Below are positions 1-7,081 of a stretch of 28,873 bases of DNA, piece after piece (within the stretch, counting starts at the first letter, position 1; each line of letters begins with the position of its first letter). The DNA is from CAG-390 sp045541375 (lineage in GTDB: Bacteria > Bacillota > Clostridia > Oscillospirales > CAG-272). The notes beneath the pieces are model-generated. The model was not told the origin of the DNA and did not search any database. It saw only the letters and a program-made list of their open reading frames with translations. The stretch covers positions 1 to 28,873 of the forward strand of contig JAZQJB010000156.1 in assembly GCA_045541375.1 (NCBI GenBank), read 5' to 3'. A program made the translations under genes and the position numbers.

Positions 1-57
1 CCCCGCAGGCTGTTTGGAAGGAGTAAAACCTCCCCACGGGGAGGTTTTCGCTCCTTC
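1..57. repeat. Hairpin module of a modular intergenic repeat, cut by window start
   Basis: Positions 17-57 form a long stem: GAAGGAG and AAAACCTCCCC pair with GGGGAGGTTTT and CTCCTTC around a very short loop. The same module, with a different stem tip, is at 3920-3961, and in both places it follows the sequence TTTG and lies directly at the 3' end of a minus-strand gene. Positions 1-16 look like one arm of the next hairpin of the same repeat family, whose other part lies outside the window. It may also act as a transcription stop for the small gene at 56-265, but there is no clear U-tract. Confidence 0.7.
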
Positions 58-265
58 ACCTTTTTATAAATCTTCCAATGATCGAAATCGCGATAACTAC
101 CGCGCCGACGATATAAGTGGGCCAGAAAATGTACGAATACATAACGAGCCAATCAAACATCGTCCAACTTTCGATCGAAATTTTGTATATGCCGAAAGCG
201 AACGGCAGAACGAAAGGAACAATGCCAATTATTAAGATAATGTTCCAGATAAGGTTCTTTTTCAT
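56..265 (-). CDS. Small two-helix membrane protein, unknown function
   Basis: This 69-residue protein starts at an ATG preceded by a good ribosome site (AAAGGAG about 7 bases upstream), so it is probably real despite its size. Residues about 5-27 and 41-65 are hydrophobic and should form two membrane helices, joined by a short stretch rich in aromatic residues (Trp34, Phe38, Trp40), and the chain ends in a basic tail (RFIKR). It has no motif I can tie to a family. It stands alone, separated from murQ by 311 bases of repeat sequence, and a repeat hairpin overlaps its stop region. Function is unknown. Confidence 0.6.
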   Translation of the reverse strand: MKKNLIWNIILIIGIVPFVLPFAFGIYKISIESWTMFDWLVMYSYIFWPTYIVGAVVIAISIIGRFIKR

Positions 266-329
266 AGGGATTCTCCTTTATAGAGAGGTGTAAAGCCGAT
301 TGGCTAAATAATTCTATTCAGCAAGGGGT

Positions 330-375
330 GACAGAGATCAATACTTCCCTACAATCGGGAAGTATTGACTCTGTC
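330..375. repeat. Long stem-loop, 19 bp
   Basis: GACAGAG plus TCAATACTTCCC (330-349, one bulged A) pairs with GGGAAGTATTGA plus CTCTGTC (357-375) around a 7-base loop. It directly abuts the multi-hairpin element at 376-510 and takes the place that the GAAGGAG hairpin has in the second copy of that element, so it is probably an alternative module of the same repeat. Confidence 0.7.
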
Positions 376-510
376 CAAAATGTCGAAGCGAAGCTTCGCC
401 ATTTTGAAGCACGGAGGCAAAAGCTGAAGCTTTTGCATTGAATCGAGGCGCTGTCTCGAGCTCTGCCACCTTTTGAAAAAGGTGGACGAAAACTTACCGC
501 TGCTGTCGCC
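376..510. repeat. Multi-hairpin modular intergenic repeat, copy 1
   Basis: Four hairpins follow one another: CAAAATG/CATTTTG with an inner CGAAGC/GCTTCG (376-406); GCAAAAGCT/AGCTTTTGC (417-436); TCGAG/CTCGA (443-459); and CCACCTTTT/AAAAGGTGG (466-485). A tail GACGAAAACTTACCGCTG follows at 485-502. The linker AAGCACGGAG and this tail are nearly identical in the reverse copy at 3788-3919, whereas stem sequences differ in both arms together. No open frame or protein signal is present. Confidence 0.8.
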
Positions 511-525
511 TTTAGTTAAATTAAA

Positions 526-590
526 AATTTTCGAGCGCAGCGAGAAAATTCACCGCAACTTTTCACTTTCCACTTTTCACTTTCCACTTG
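526..590 (-). repeat. Heptamer-like tract plus GGTGAATTTTC hairpin
   Basis: On the minus strand a tract of alternating GTGGAAA and GTGAAAA units (590 down to about 556) is followed by GGTGAATTTTC, a loop and CGAAAATTTTTAATTTA. The same order (short tandem units, then GGTGAATTTTC, loop, GAAAATTTT, GATTTA) occurs on the plus strand at 5882-5947 after tcdA. The last codons and stop of murQ lie inside the tract. Confidence 0.65.
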
Positions 591-1407
591 CGTAAGCATC
601 AAGCGCCGCCGGCACCTCGCCGTACTCCGCAAGCAATCGCTCGGCGGTCTCTCTGTCGGCGTCAGAAAGTTGCATAATGATGCGTGTTGCGCGTTCGACG
701 AGCTTTTCGTTGGTCGGGCGGACGTTTACCATAAGGTTCGAGCGCACTTTGCCCGTCTTTATCATCGCGCAGGTGGAGAACATATTAAGTATCAGTTTCT
801 GTGCCGTGCCGGCTTTGAGTCTTGTGGAGCCCGAAATTACCTCGGGTCCGACGTAAACCGAAACGGCAATATCAGCGCAGTTTTCCATAAGCGAGCCGGG
901 GTTGCAGGTTACGGAGATCGTCTTGCAGCCGAGTTCTTTTGCCTTTTTGAGTGCGCCGATGACGAAGGGCGCGCGTCCCGATGCGGAAAGTCCGACTACA
1001 ACGTCGCCTTTGGTCGCGCCGTCGGCTTCGATGGCGGACATACCCTTTTCCTCGCTGTCCTCGGCGTTCTCTGTCGCGCGGAAAACGGCTTCCTTGCCGC
1101 CCGCGATAACGCCGCGGAAAAGATCATAGTCAACGCCGAAGGTGGGCGGGCATTCGGAGGCATCGACGATGCCGAGTCTGCCCGAAGTGCCGCAGCCGAT
1201 ATAAACGACGTGGCCGCCCGCCTCGATGGCTTCGCTTATCATATCAATAGCCGCCGCGATCTCGGGGAGTGCCTCGTCGATGCCGTCCTCGACGGCGCGG
1301 TTTTCCTGATTGATCAGGCGCACCATTTCGAGCGAGGAAAGCTTATCAATGTCCATTGTGCGAGGGTTTCTGCCCTCGGTCTTCAAAATGTCGTAATTAT
1401 CTCTCAT
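577..1407 (-). CDS. murQ: N-acetylmuramic acid 6-phosphate etherase
   Basis: MurQ cleaves the D-lactyl ether of MurNAc 6-phosphate to GlcNAc 6-phosphate in cytosolic cell-wall sugar salvage. The SIS-fold signature is clear: GCGTSGRLG at 71-79, DASECPP at 82-88 with the catalytic Glu, and ENAED at about 113-117. I start at the ATG at 1407 because it aligns with the usual MurQ N-terminus and gives TGA-C-ATG spacing from the upstream gene; an in-frame ATG at 1437 would overlap that gene. At 276 residues it is slightly short at the C-terminus, where the final Ser-Gly-Lys and stop are encoded by repeat DNA. It is the last gene of an apparent transporter, GDPD, murQ operon; no MurNAc kinase or PTS gene is beside it. 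Confidence 0.92.
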   Translation of the reverse strand: MRDNYDILKTEGRNPRTMDIDKLSSLEMVRLINQENRAVEDGIDEALPEIAAAIDMISEAIEAGGHVVYIGCGTSGRLGIVDASECPPTFGVDYDLFRGVIAGGKEAVFRATENAEDSEEKGMSAIEADGATKGDVVVGLSASGRAPFVIGALKKAKELGCKTISVTCNPGSLMENCADIAVSVYVGPEVISGSTRLKAGTAQKLILNMFSTCAMIKTGKVRSNLMVNVRPTNEKLVERATRIIMQLSDADRETAERLLAEYGEVPAALDAYASGK

Positions 1408-1408
1408 G

Positions 1409-2221
1409 TCAATATCTCTTGGGCTCGAAGCCTTCAAAAACGGGGATGTCGCCCTTTGCCTTGGCTTCGCCGTAAAGCTCGGGGGTGTTTACTGTCCAGG
1501 TGAAGGTCAGGACGTTATAAAGCTTCTTGCACATCACGAGGGGCAAAAGCTTCGGGTGGCGGCAGTCATAGGAGATGTAGTCGGGCTGTGCGATACAGTT
1601 GAGCACCATTGTGGTTGCGATGAAGCGAGTGAAAATGTTGCCCTTGTGTCCCTTTGCAAGGAAGTTCGAAACGAGCACGCCGCGCACAACTCTCGGGCGG
1701 TTCTTGCGATACCAGGAGATGAGCATCGGGTTGAAGGATTTGACCGAATAGAATCTGTCTTCCTTGTCCATAAGCTTCGACAGCTCAACGCAAAGGCGGG
1801 GATCGTTGCCTTTAAGTTCGATGCAAAGGGGTGTTGTGGGGTCGATTCCCGCAAGGACGTCTTCGAAAAGCGGGATCCTTTCGTAGGTGCCCTTGATCTC
1901 CATCCAGGAAAGCTCGGAAGCTGTCTTTGAATCAACGCGCTCGGTGCGGTCGCACATACGCTGGAGAGTGTCATCGTGGAAAACGACTACTTGATTGTCC
2001 TTCGAGAGACGGACATCGAGCTCGATGCCGTAGCCCTCGCGCTCGGCGGCGTAGAAAGCCTGCATGGTGTTTTCAACGGCAAAGTCGCCGTGGAGTCCGC
2101 GGTGGGCATAGTCCACCTTGAGGGGCTCAACCGAGGTCTTGGGCTGGGGACGGGGACGGAGAAGGAAAACGTAAAGCGCGGAAAGTACGATAAGTGCAAG
2201 AAGGATATAAACGATTGTCAT
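1409..2221 (-). CDS. Membrane-anchored glycerophosphodiester phosphodiesterase
   Basis: The GDPD family hydrolyses glycerophosphodiesters to glycerol 3-phosphate and an alcohol. The 270-residue protein starts with a hydrophobic helix (residues 2-21) followed by a basic-proline linker, so the catalytic domain is probably tethered to the membrane. The signature is complete: His40-Arg41 (HRG), Glu50-Asn-Thr (ENT), Glu67 and Asp69 (ELD), and His82-Asp83 (FHDD). A GAGGT ribosome site overlaps the stop of the upstream transporter gene, and its own stop is one base from the chosen murQ start, which supports one transcript. The substrate cannot be told from the sequence; a lipid headgroup or wall-polymer derivative would fit the neighbours. 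Confidence 0.88.
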   Translation of the reverse strand: MTIVYILLALIVLSALYVFLLRPRPQPKTSVEPLKVDYAHRGLHGDFAVENTMQAFYAAEREGYGIELDVRLSKDNQVVVFHDDTLQRMCDRTERVDSKTASELSWMEIKGTYERIPLFEDVLAGIDPTTPLCIELKGNDPRLCVELSKLMDKEDRFYSVKSFNPMLISWYRKNRPRVVRGVLVSNFLAKGHKGNIFTRFIATTMVLNCIAQPDYISYDCRHPKLLPLVMCKKLYNVLTFTWTVNTPELYGEAKAKGDIPVFEGFEPKRY

Positions 2222-2232
2222 TTGAATTTACC

Positions 2233-3747
2233 TCATTTCGTGGGTTTGGAGTCGCCGTGACGGACGAAGAGCATTGTGATGAACGCGCCTGCTGCGAAGA
2301 TAGCGGCGTAGGGGAAGAGGATCTTGAGTCCGAAGGAGTCCATAAGATAACCCGAAACGACGGGGGTGAGGGTCTGTGCCGCCATACTTGCGGTGTAGTA
2401 GAAGCCGGTGTACTTGCCGACGTTACCGCCGCGCGCAAGCTCGACGACCATGGGGAAGGAGTTGACGTTGATGGTTGCCCATCCGATACCCGCGATGGCG
2501 AAGAGGATCATCATAACGGGCAGGGGAGTTCCCGCGTCAAGGAATGATGCGGTGAGGAACGCGCCAGAGAGCATAATAACGCCCGCAAGGATCGTCTTCT
2601 TTCTGCCGAACTTGGTGGCAATGAAGCCGACGGGGAGATATGCGATGAGGGCGGCGATGTTTGCAACGAGAAGGGTGGAGTTGTAGTCAAGCTGGAGAAC
2701 GCGTCCCGCATAGACCGAGTATTTGCTCGTTACGGCGTTGTAGCCGAAGAACCAAAGTACGACGGATGCAAGAAGAAGGATGAGCGAGAGTCTTTCCGCG
2801 CCCGAAAGCTTGCGGTTGCCGGATGCGTCATCCTCGTCGTTGCCCTCTTGGATAGCATTTTCACGGCTGATCTCTTCCATTTCCGCAACGAATTTGCGCT
2901 CGCGGACGGTTGAAAGGAAGATCACAAGGCTGACAAGCATAATTCCCGCAACGATGCAGAAATAGCCTGTGTAGGGCATATACGTGTTCTTGGTCGAGCC
3001 CGTGGCAAGAATCATACCGAGTCCGAGGATAAGGCTTCCGCCAATGGTGCCCATCAGATTGATGACGGCGTTAGCCTTGGAACGCAAGGGGCGCGGTGTA
3101 ACGTCGGGCATCAGCGCAACGGCGGGAGTGCGGAATGTCGCCATTGAAAGGAGCAACACAAAGAGCACGGCGATGAAGGTTATCAGCGCGGAAGGATCCT
3201 TGCCGACGATCTCGCGTGCGATATAAGCCGAGCGCGCGGGAACGACGAAATTGGTGTAATCGGGGTTTGCCTTGCCGTTTTCAAGCGTGGGCGAGAGGGT
3301 GAGGAACTCCTCGCGGGAGAATTCATCCGAGAGGGTGTATTCAACGCCGTCGGGAGTCGCGAGGGGCGAGCCGTAGTCATAATCATAAAGGACTGCGCGT
3401 GCTTCCTCGGAGTTGATGTCGGCAATGTTACCAAGGCGGTCAAGCTGCATCGAATCGACGAAGGAAAGCGAAATGAGCGCAGTCGCCGCGATCAGAGTAC
3501 CGAAGATGATGAAGGGTGTGCGGCGTCCGAGCTTGGATTTTGTCTTATCCGAAAGGATGCCGAAGAGGGGAAGAAGGAAGAGCGCGAGAATGTTGTCGAT
3601 AGCCATAATTGCGCCCGACCAGAACTGCGACATACCGAAGCGGTCGGTCAGGATCTTGGGAACGATGGTGTCATAAGCCTGCCAGAAGGCGCAAATGAGG
3701 AAAAATGCGAATCCCACGCAAAGCGTGCGTTTGTAATTCAGTTTCAT
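2233..3747 (-). CDS. MFS (sugar-type) transporter
   Basis: This 504-residue polytopic membrane protein has the MFS loop motif around residues 66-78 (SDKTKSKLGRRTPF), which resembles sugar:cation and SLC45-like symporters, and a second related loop (ATKFGRKK) in the C-terminal half. About 12 helices are expected. An unusual acidic insert of some 90 residues (98-187) lies between an N-terminal-half helix and the next one and is probably exposed outside the membrane. AAGGAGC precedes the ATG. It is the first gene of an apparent operon with GDPD and murQ, so uptake of a wall-derived sugar or related glycoside is a reasonable guess, but the substrate is not shown by the sequence. Confidence 0.82.
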   Translation of the reverse strand: MKLNYKRTLCVGFAFFLICAFWQAYDTIVPKILTDRFGMSQFWSGAIMAIDNILALFLLPLFGILSDKTKSKLGRRTPFIIFGTLIAATALISLSFVDSMQLDRLGNIADINSEEARAVLYDYDYGSPLATPDGVEYTLSDEFSREEFLTLSPTLENGKANPDYTNFVVPARSAYIAREIVGKDPSALITFIAVLFVLLLSMATFRTPAVALMPDVTPRPLRSKANAVINLMGTIGGSLILGLGMILATGSTKNTYMPYTGYFCIVAGIMLVSLVIFLSTVRERKFVAEMEEISRENAIQEGNDEDDASGNRKLSGAERLSLILLLASVVLWFFGYNAVTSKYSVYAGRVLQLDYNSTLLVANIAALIAYLPVGFIATKFGRKKTILAGVIMLSGAFLTASFLDAGTPLPVMMILFAIAGIGWATINVNSFPMVVELARGGNVGKYTGFYYTASMAAQTLTPVVSGYLMDSFGLKILFPYAAIFAAGAFITMLFVRHGDSKPTK

Positions 3748-3787
3748 TTTGAGCTCCTTATATCATTTTAATAAAAATCAAAAGACA

Positions 3788-3961
3788 ACAACAGCGGTAA
3801 GTTTTCGTCCACCTTTTTTCAAAAGGTGGCAGATTCTTAAGGCGGAGCCTTAAGTCGACCTCCGCAGAGGTCGAAATTCTCTCCGTGCTTCAAAACGGCG
3901 ACGCCCCGTCGACGTTTTGGAAGGAGTAAAACCTGCCGCTCGCGGTAGGTTTTGCTCCTTC
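3788..3961. repeat. Multi-hairpin modular intergenic repeat, copy 2 (reverse of copy 1)
   Basis: Read on the minus strand the order is: GAAGGAG stem (3961-3920), CCAAAACG/CGTTTTG stem, AAGCACGGAG linker, a CGACCTC/GAGGTCG stem, a CTTAAGGC/GCCTTAAG stem, CTGCCACCTTTT/AAAAGGTGGACG stem, and the tail AAACTTACCGCTGTTGT. Linkers and tail match copy 1 at 376-510 almost base for base while the stems are changed on both arms. It fills the space between a Nudix gene and the MFS gene, with the GAAGGAG hairpin about 12 bases beyond the Nudix stop. Confidence 0.8.
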
Positions 3962-3973
3962 ATTCTCTAAAAA

Positions 3974-4528
3974 TCATTTCCGTCTATCAAAAATGTACTT
4001 CGCTTTAAGAACCGCAGCGATAGTTTTTCCATCGGTTATCTCGCCCGAGACGCACATTTCGGCGAGCTTTTCGAGCGGAATTGCCTCAACGTCGATGAAC
4101 TCGTCGTCATCGGGGTCGGTCTCACCGATCGAAAGCCCCTCGGCAATATACATCGAGATGACCTCACCGAGGATCGCGGGGGAGGGGACGAAGTCGCCGA
4201 TGTGAGTCAAGGTCTCGCAAACAGCTCCCGTTTCCTCACGCAGCTCGCGCAGAGCCGCCGCGGGGCGGTCAGTCTCACCGGGCTCAAGCTTGCCCGCGGG
4301 AATTTCAAGGAATACGCGCCCGTGTGTGTAACGGAACTGACGCACACAGAGCACCTCGCCTTTTTCATTTATCGGAACGACGCAGACCGCACCGGGATGA
4401 CCGACGTATTCGCGCGTTGCCTCCTTGCCGTCGGGAAGCGTTACACGGTCGACCATAACGTGAAGTATCTTGCCCGAATAGACCTCGTTGCTGTCTATCT
4501 TGCGCTCTATCATATCAAAATTTTGCAT
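3974..4528 (-). CDS. Nudix hydrolase, ADP-ribose pyrophosphatase type
   Basis: A 184-residue cytosolic protein of the NudF-like group, which hydrolyses ADP-ribose and related nucleoside diphosphate sugars to the nucleoside monophosphate. The sequence EIPAGKLEPGE leads into a Nudix box ending in REETG at about 97-101; the spacing between Glu85 and the Arg-Glu pair is eight residues, one more than the canonical signature. The C-terminal part has the acidic stretch common in this group (DPDDDEF). GAGGTGA precedes the ATG. It lies 17 bases after a second Nudix gene and is likely co-transcribed with it. Substrate specificity is inferred from family resemblance. Confidence 0.88.
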   Translation of the reverse strand: MQNFDMIERKIDSNEVYSGKILHVMVDRVTLPDGKEATREYVGHPGAVCVVPINEKGEVLCVRQFRYTHGRVFLEIPAGKLEPGETDRPAAALRELREETGAVCETLTHIGDFVPSPAILGEVISMYIAEGLSIGETDPDDDEFIDVEAIPLEKLAEMCVSGEITDGKTIAAVLKAKYIFDRRK

Positions 4529-4545
4529 TTTGGGTCACCTCAAAT

Positions 4546-5007
4546 TTAAGAAATAATAACGTTGTTTTTGTTGCTGAATAAATCATTGAACATATCATCG
4601 TGCTGCTTGTTCAGCAGTTGCGGTGCATCATTTTTCTTGAAGAACCTTAATTCTAATGTTTCCTCATCATCGATCGATAATTCGCCTGAATCGATCTTGC
4701 AGAGAAAGAATGCAAGTATCGGTTGAGCTTCGTCGCCGTTCGGGTATTTGTCCGAATACGCCGAATAGATACCTATTAGCTTTTCTATGCTCACATTTAA
4801 TCCGGTTTCTTCTTTTACCTCGCGGCGCAACGCTTCCTCGAAGGTTTCACCGAGCTCCATTACTCCGCCGGGGAATCCCCATACGTGTCGATCGGCTCTC
4901 TTTTGTAAAAGAACTTCGCCGGATTCATTTAGTATTGCCGCGCCGACGCAGTTCAAGAAAATCTTGTCATGCCCAACCTTGGATCGGATGAATTTGATAT
5001 AATCCAT
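4546..5007 (-). CDS. Nudix hydrolase
   Basis: This 153-residue protein carries a canonical Nudix box, GGVMELGE followed by seven residues and REVKEETGL, after the strands FLNCVGAAIL and VLLQKRADRHVWGFPG. The WGFPGG approach is typical of MutT/NUDT-like enzymes acting on nucleotide derivatives, but the substrate is not predictable. I prefer the ATG at 5007 because GGTGG sits five bases upstream; the frame also has an in-frame GTG at 5016 that overlaps this ribosome site. The upstream 5017-5120 stretch is very AT rich and must contain its promoter, which I could not assign. It is divergent from tcdA and leads a two-gene Nudix unit. Confidence 0.85.
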   Translation of the reverse strand: MDYIKFIRSKVGHDKIFLNCVGAAILNESGEVLLQKRADRHVWGFPGGVMELGETFEEALRREVKEETGLNVSIEKLIGIYSAYSDKYPNGDEAQPILAFFLCKIDSGELSIDDEETLELRFFKKNDAPQLLNKQHDDMFNDLFSNKNNVIIS

Positions 5008-5120
5008 TAAAGCCACCGTGTATTTTATATTATAAAAATATTTATAGAATAATTATACACCATTTTTTCCCTCTTGTAAAGATTTTTTTGCATACTTACG
5101 CACCTCTTTTGAAATTTCTA

Positions 5121-5149
5121 TTGCATATTTCGGGGAATTGTGATAAAAT
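5121..5149 (+). promoter_or_regulatory. Sigma-A type promoter for tcdA
   Basis: TTGCAT (5121-5126), a 17-base spacer and TAAAAT (5144-5149) lie upstream of tcdA. A start of transcription near 5157 supports the downstream ATG at 5187 over an in-frame start at 5088 that lies upstream of the promoter. Confidence 0.6.
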
Positions 5150-5186
5150 TATAAAAACTAATGCAAAAGATGGGCGGTGGAAGCGA

Positions 5187-5891
5187 ATGCAACTTGACGA
5201 TACACGCACGCGGGCTTTGCTTGGCGAGGAGGGCGTGAACAGATTGAGATCGGCGCACGTTGCGGTCTTCGGGCTTGGCGGCGTGGGCGGGCATCTATGC
5301 GAGGCGCTTGCACGCGCGGGAGTCGGCGAGCTGACGGTCGTTGACGGCGACACGGTTTCTGCGTCGAACGTAAACCGCCAGATCATTGCGACGCAGGATA
5401 CCGTCGGCAGACCGAAATCCGAGGTTATGGCAGAGCGCATTCTTTCGATCAATCCCGAATGTAAGGTGCATCCCGTCAATCTCTTTTATCTGCCCGAAAA
5501 TGCCGATGAGATCGACCTCTCGCAGTTCGATTTCATTGCCGACGCGGTCGATACCGTTGCGGCGAAGGTCGAGCTTATCTGCCGTGCTGATGCGGCGGGA
5601 GTTCCCGTTATCGCCTCAATGGGCGCGGGAAACAAGCTTTATCCCGAGCGTTTCCGCATATCCGACATCAGCAAAACGAGCGTCTGCCCGCTTGCGAAAA
5701 TTATGCGGAAGAAGATGAAGGAAAAAGGTATCAAGAAGCTTGACGTCGTCTGGTCGGACGAAGAGCCGATCAAGGCGCAAGGGCTTGAGAGCGAAAACGG
5801 CAGAAACACGCCGGGAAGCCTGTCTTTCGTACCGGGAGCGGTAGGGTTGATTATGGCGGGACATATTATCCGAAAGATAGTGCAGAGTTAA
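5187..5891 (+). CDS. tcdA: tRNA threonylcarbamoyladenosine dehydratase-like ThiF/E1 protein
   Basis: TcdA (CsdL) uses ATP to cyclise the t6A base at position 37 of ANN-decoding tRNAs. The 234-residue protein has the E1-like Rossmann motif GLGGVGG (29-35), VVDGD (51-55), NVNRQ (61-65) with the ATP-contacting Arg, a following Lys at 77, and the conserved AVDT (120-123). The C-terminal GSLSFVPGAVGLIMAG stretch is typical of the TcdA branch and separates it from ThiF and MoeB. The start at 5187 has GGTGGAAG upstream. The last codons (Val-Gln-Ser-stop) lie in repeat units of the type GTGCAGAGTTAA, so the repeat forms the 3' end of the gene. Confidence 0.88.
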   Translation: MQLDDTRTRALLGEEGVNRLRSAHVAVFGLGGVGGHLCEALARAGVGELTVVDGDTVSASNVNRQIIATQDTVGRPKSEVMAERILSINPECKVHPVNLFYLPENADEIDLSQFDFIADAVDTVAAKVELICRADAAGVPVIASMGAGNKLYPERFRISDISKTSVCPLAKIMRKKMKEKGIKKLDVVWSDEEPIKAQGLESENGRNTPGSLSFVPGAVGLIMAGHIIRKIVQS

Positions 5892-5947
5892 GAGTTCAGA
5901 GTGCAGAGTTAAGGTGAATTTTCGCCGAGGCGAAAATTTTCGATTTA
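5880..5947 (+). repeat. Heptamer-like tract plus GGTGAATTTTC hairpin, second copy
   Basis: Units of GTGCAGAGTTAA and GAGTTCAGA types (5880-5913) are followed by GGTGAATTTTCGCC, GAG, GGCGAAAATTTTCGATTTA. The 10-bp stem AATTTTCGCC/GGCGAAAATT with following Ts may terminate tcdA transcription. The arrangement matches the minus-strand copy after murQ (526-590). Confidence 0.65.
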
Positions 5948-6033
5948 TATCAAACTCCGTAGTACATTGTTAGCATAAAAACAACACTTGTTTATCGTAC
6001 TAAATTACTTTTCTCAAAAGAAAGGAACATAAA

Positions 6034-7077
6034 ATGAAATTCGACAGAGAAAAATACTTATCATATTGTTTTGACGCCGTGAAGCGTCTGATGGACGTGC
6101 CTTCGCCGAGCGGATATTCGCGCGAGATCGCTTCGCTGCTCGCGGATATTGCGGATGAGCAGGGGCTCTCTCTTGAGGCTACCAAGAAGAGCTGCTTCTT
6201 TATGACCTACGAGGGCAAGGATCATTCTTCCGCGCTCGGTGTTGCGGCGCATTGCGACACTCTCGGCGCGATGGTTCGCTCGATCGACGGAAACGGCGAC
6301 CTCAATTTTGCTCCCGTCGGCGGAGTGCTTTGCAACTCGCTTGACGGCGAATATTGCTTCGTTATCACCCGCGAGGGTAAGAGATACACGGGAACTATCC
6401 TCTCGCGTTCTCCCTCGGTCCACGTATATTCGGATGCGCGCAGCCGCTCGCGTGACGCGGACAATATGTACGTTCGCCTCGACGAGAACGTAAAGAGTGC
6501 GGCAGATACCCGTGCGCTCGGCATTGAAAACGGCGACTATATATGCTTCGATCCCAAGACCGTCGTTACCGAAAGCGGCTATCTTAAGTCCCGCTTCATC
6601 GACGACAAGGCAAGCGTGGCTTGCATTCTCACCGCCTTCAAGGTCATGAAGGATGCGGGCATCGTTCCCGAAAAGGACATTAAATTCCTCGTTTCGATGT
6701 ATGAGGAGGTCGGTCACGGCGCGGCGTTCGTGCCCGAGAATCTCGAGTCGATGCTTGCCGTTGATATGGGATGTATCGGCAAGGATCTCAAGTGCGACGA
6801 GCACACTCTTTCGATCTGCGCCAAGGATGCGGGCGGTCCTTATGACTATGAGCTGACCTCGAAGCTGATCGATATGGCAAAGGCGGCAGAGCTTCCTTAT
6901 TGCGTTGACCTCTACCCCTATTACGGCTCCGACGTTGGAGCTATGTGGCGTGCGGGTCACGACGTTCCCGGCGCGCTGATCGGCCCCGGCGTTCACGCCT
7001 CGCACGGTATGGAGCGCACCCACGCAGACGCGCTCGTTGCAACCGTTGAGCTCATTTTAATGTATCTGGGAGTATAA
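6034..7077 (+). CDS. M42 family metallopeptidase
   Basis: M42 enzymes are cytosolic di-metal aminopeptidases, often forming large tetrahedral assemblies, that trim peptides; some family members act as endoglucanase-like proteins in old annotations. In these 347 residues the ligands are visible: His73 in AAHCDT, Asp190/191 in RFIDDKAS, the Glu pair 224-225 in YEEVGHGA, Asp244 in AVDMG, and the last His in the HASHGMERTH segment (321-330). AAAGGAA precedes the ATG. It is followed after four bases by a GH109-like oxidoreductase gene, so the two are co-expressed. The peptide substrate is unknown. Confidence 0.9.
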   Translation: MKFDREKYLSYCFDAVKRLMDVPSPSGYSREIASLLADIADEQGLSLEATKKSCFFMTYEGKDHSSALGVAAHCDTLGAMVRSIDGNGDLNFAPVGGVLCNSLDGEYCFVITREGKRYTGTILSRSPSVHVYSDARSRSRDADNMYVRLDENVKSAADTRALGIENGDYICFDPKTVVTESGYLKSRFIDDKASVACILTAFKVMKDAGIVPEKDIKFLVSMYEEVGHGAAFVPENLESMLAVDMGCIGKDLKCDEHTLSICAKDAGGPYDYELTSKLIDMAKAAELPYCVDLYPYYGSDVGAMWRAGHDVPGALIGPGVHASHGMERTHADALVATVELILMYLGV

Positions 7078-7081
7078 GACT

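Larger units (their letters stand above)
266..576. other. Intergenic region filled with structured repeats
   Basis: No coding frame is supported here. From left to right it holds the ribosome site of the small membrane protein, a 19-bp stem at 330-375, the multi-hairpin element at 376-510, an imperfect GAAAATTTT-type hairpin at about 526-551, and the start of a heptamer-like tract (552-590) that runs into the 3' end of murQ. Confidence 0.8.

Noticed and set aside
549..590. CRISPR array formed by the short tandem units
   Set aside because: Units are 7-8 bases with no spacers, and no cas gene is in the window.
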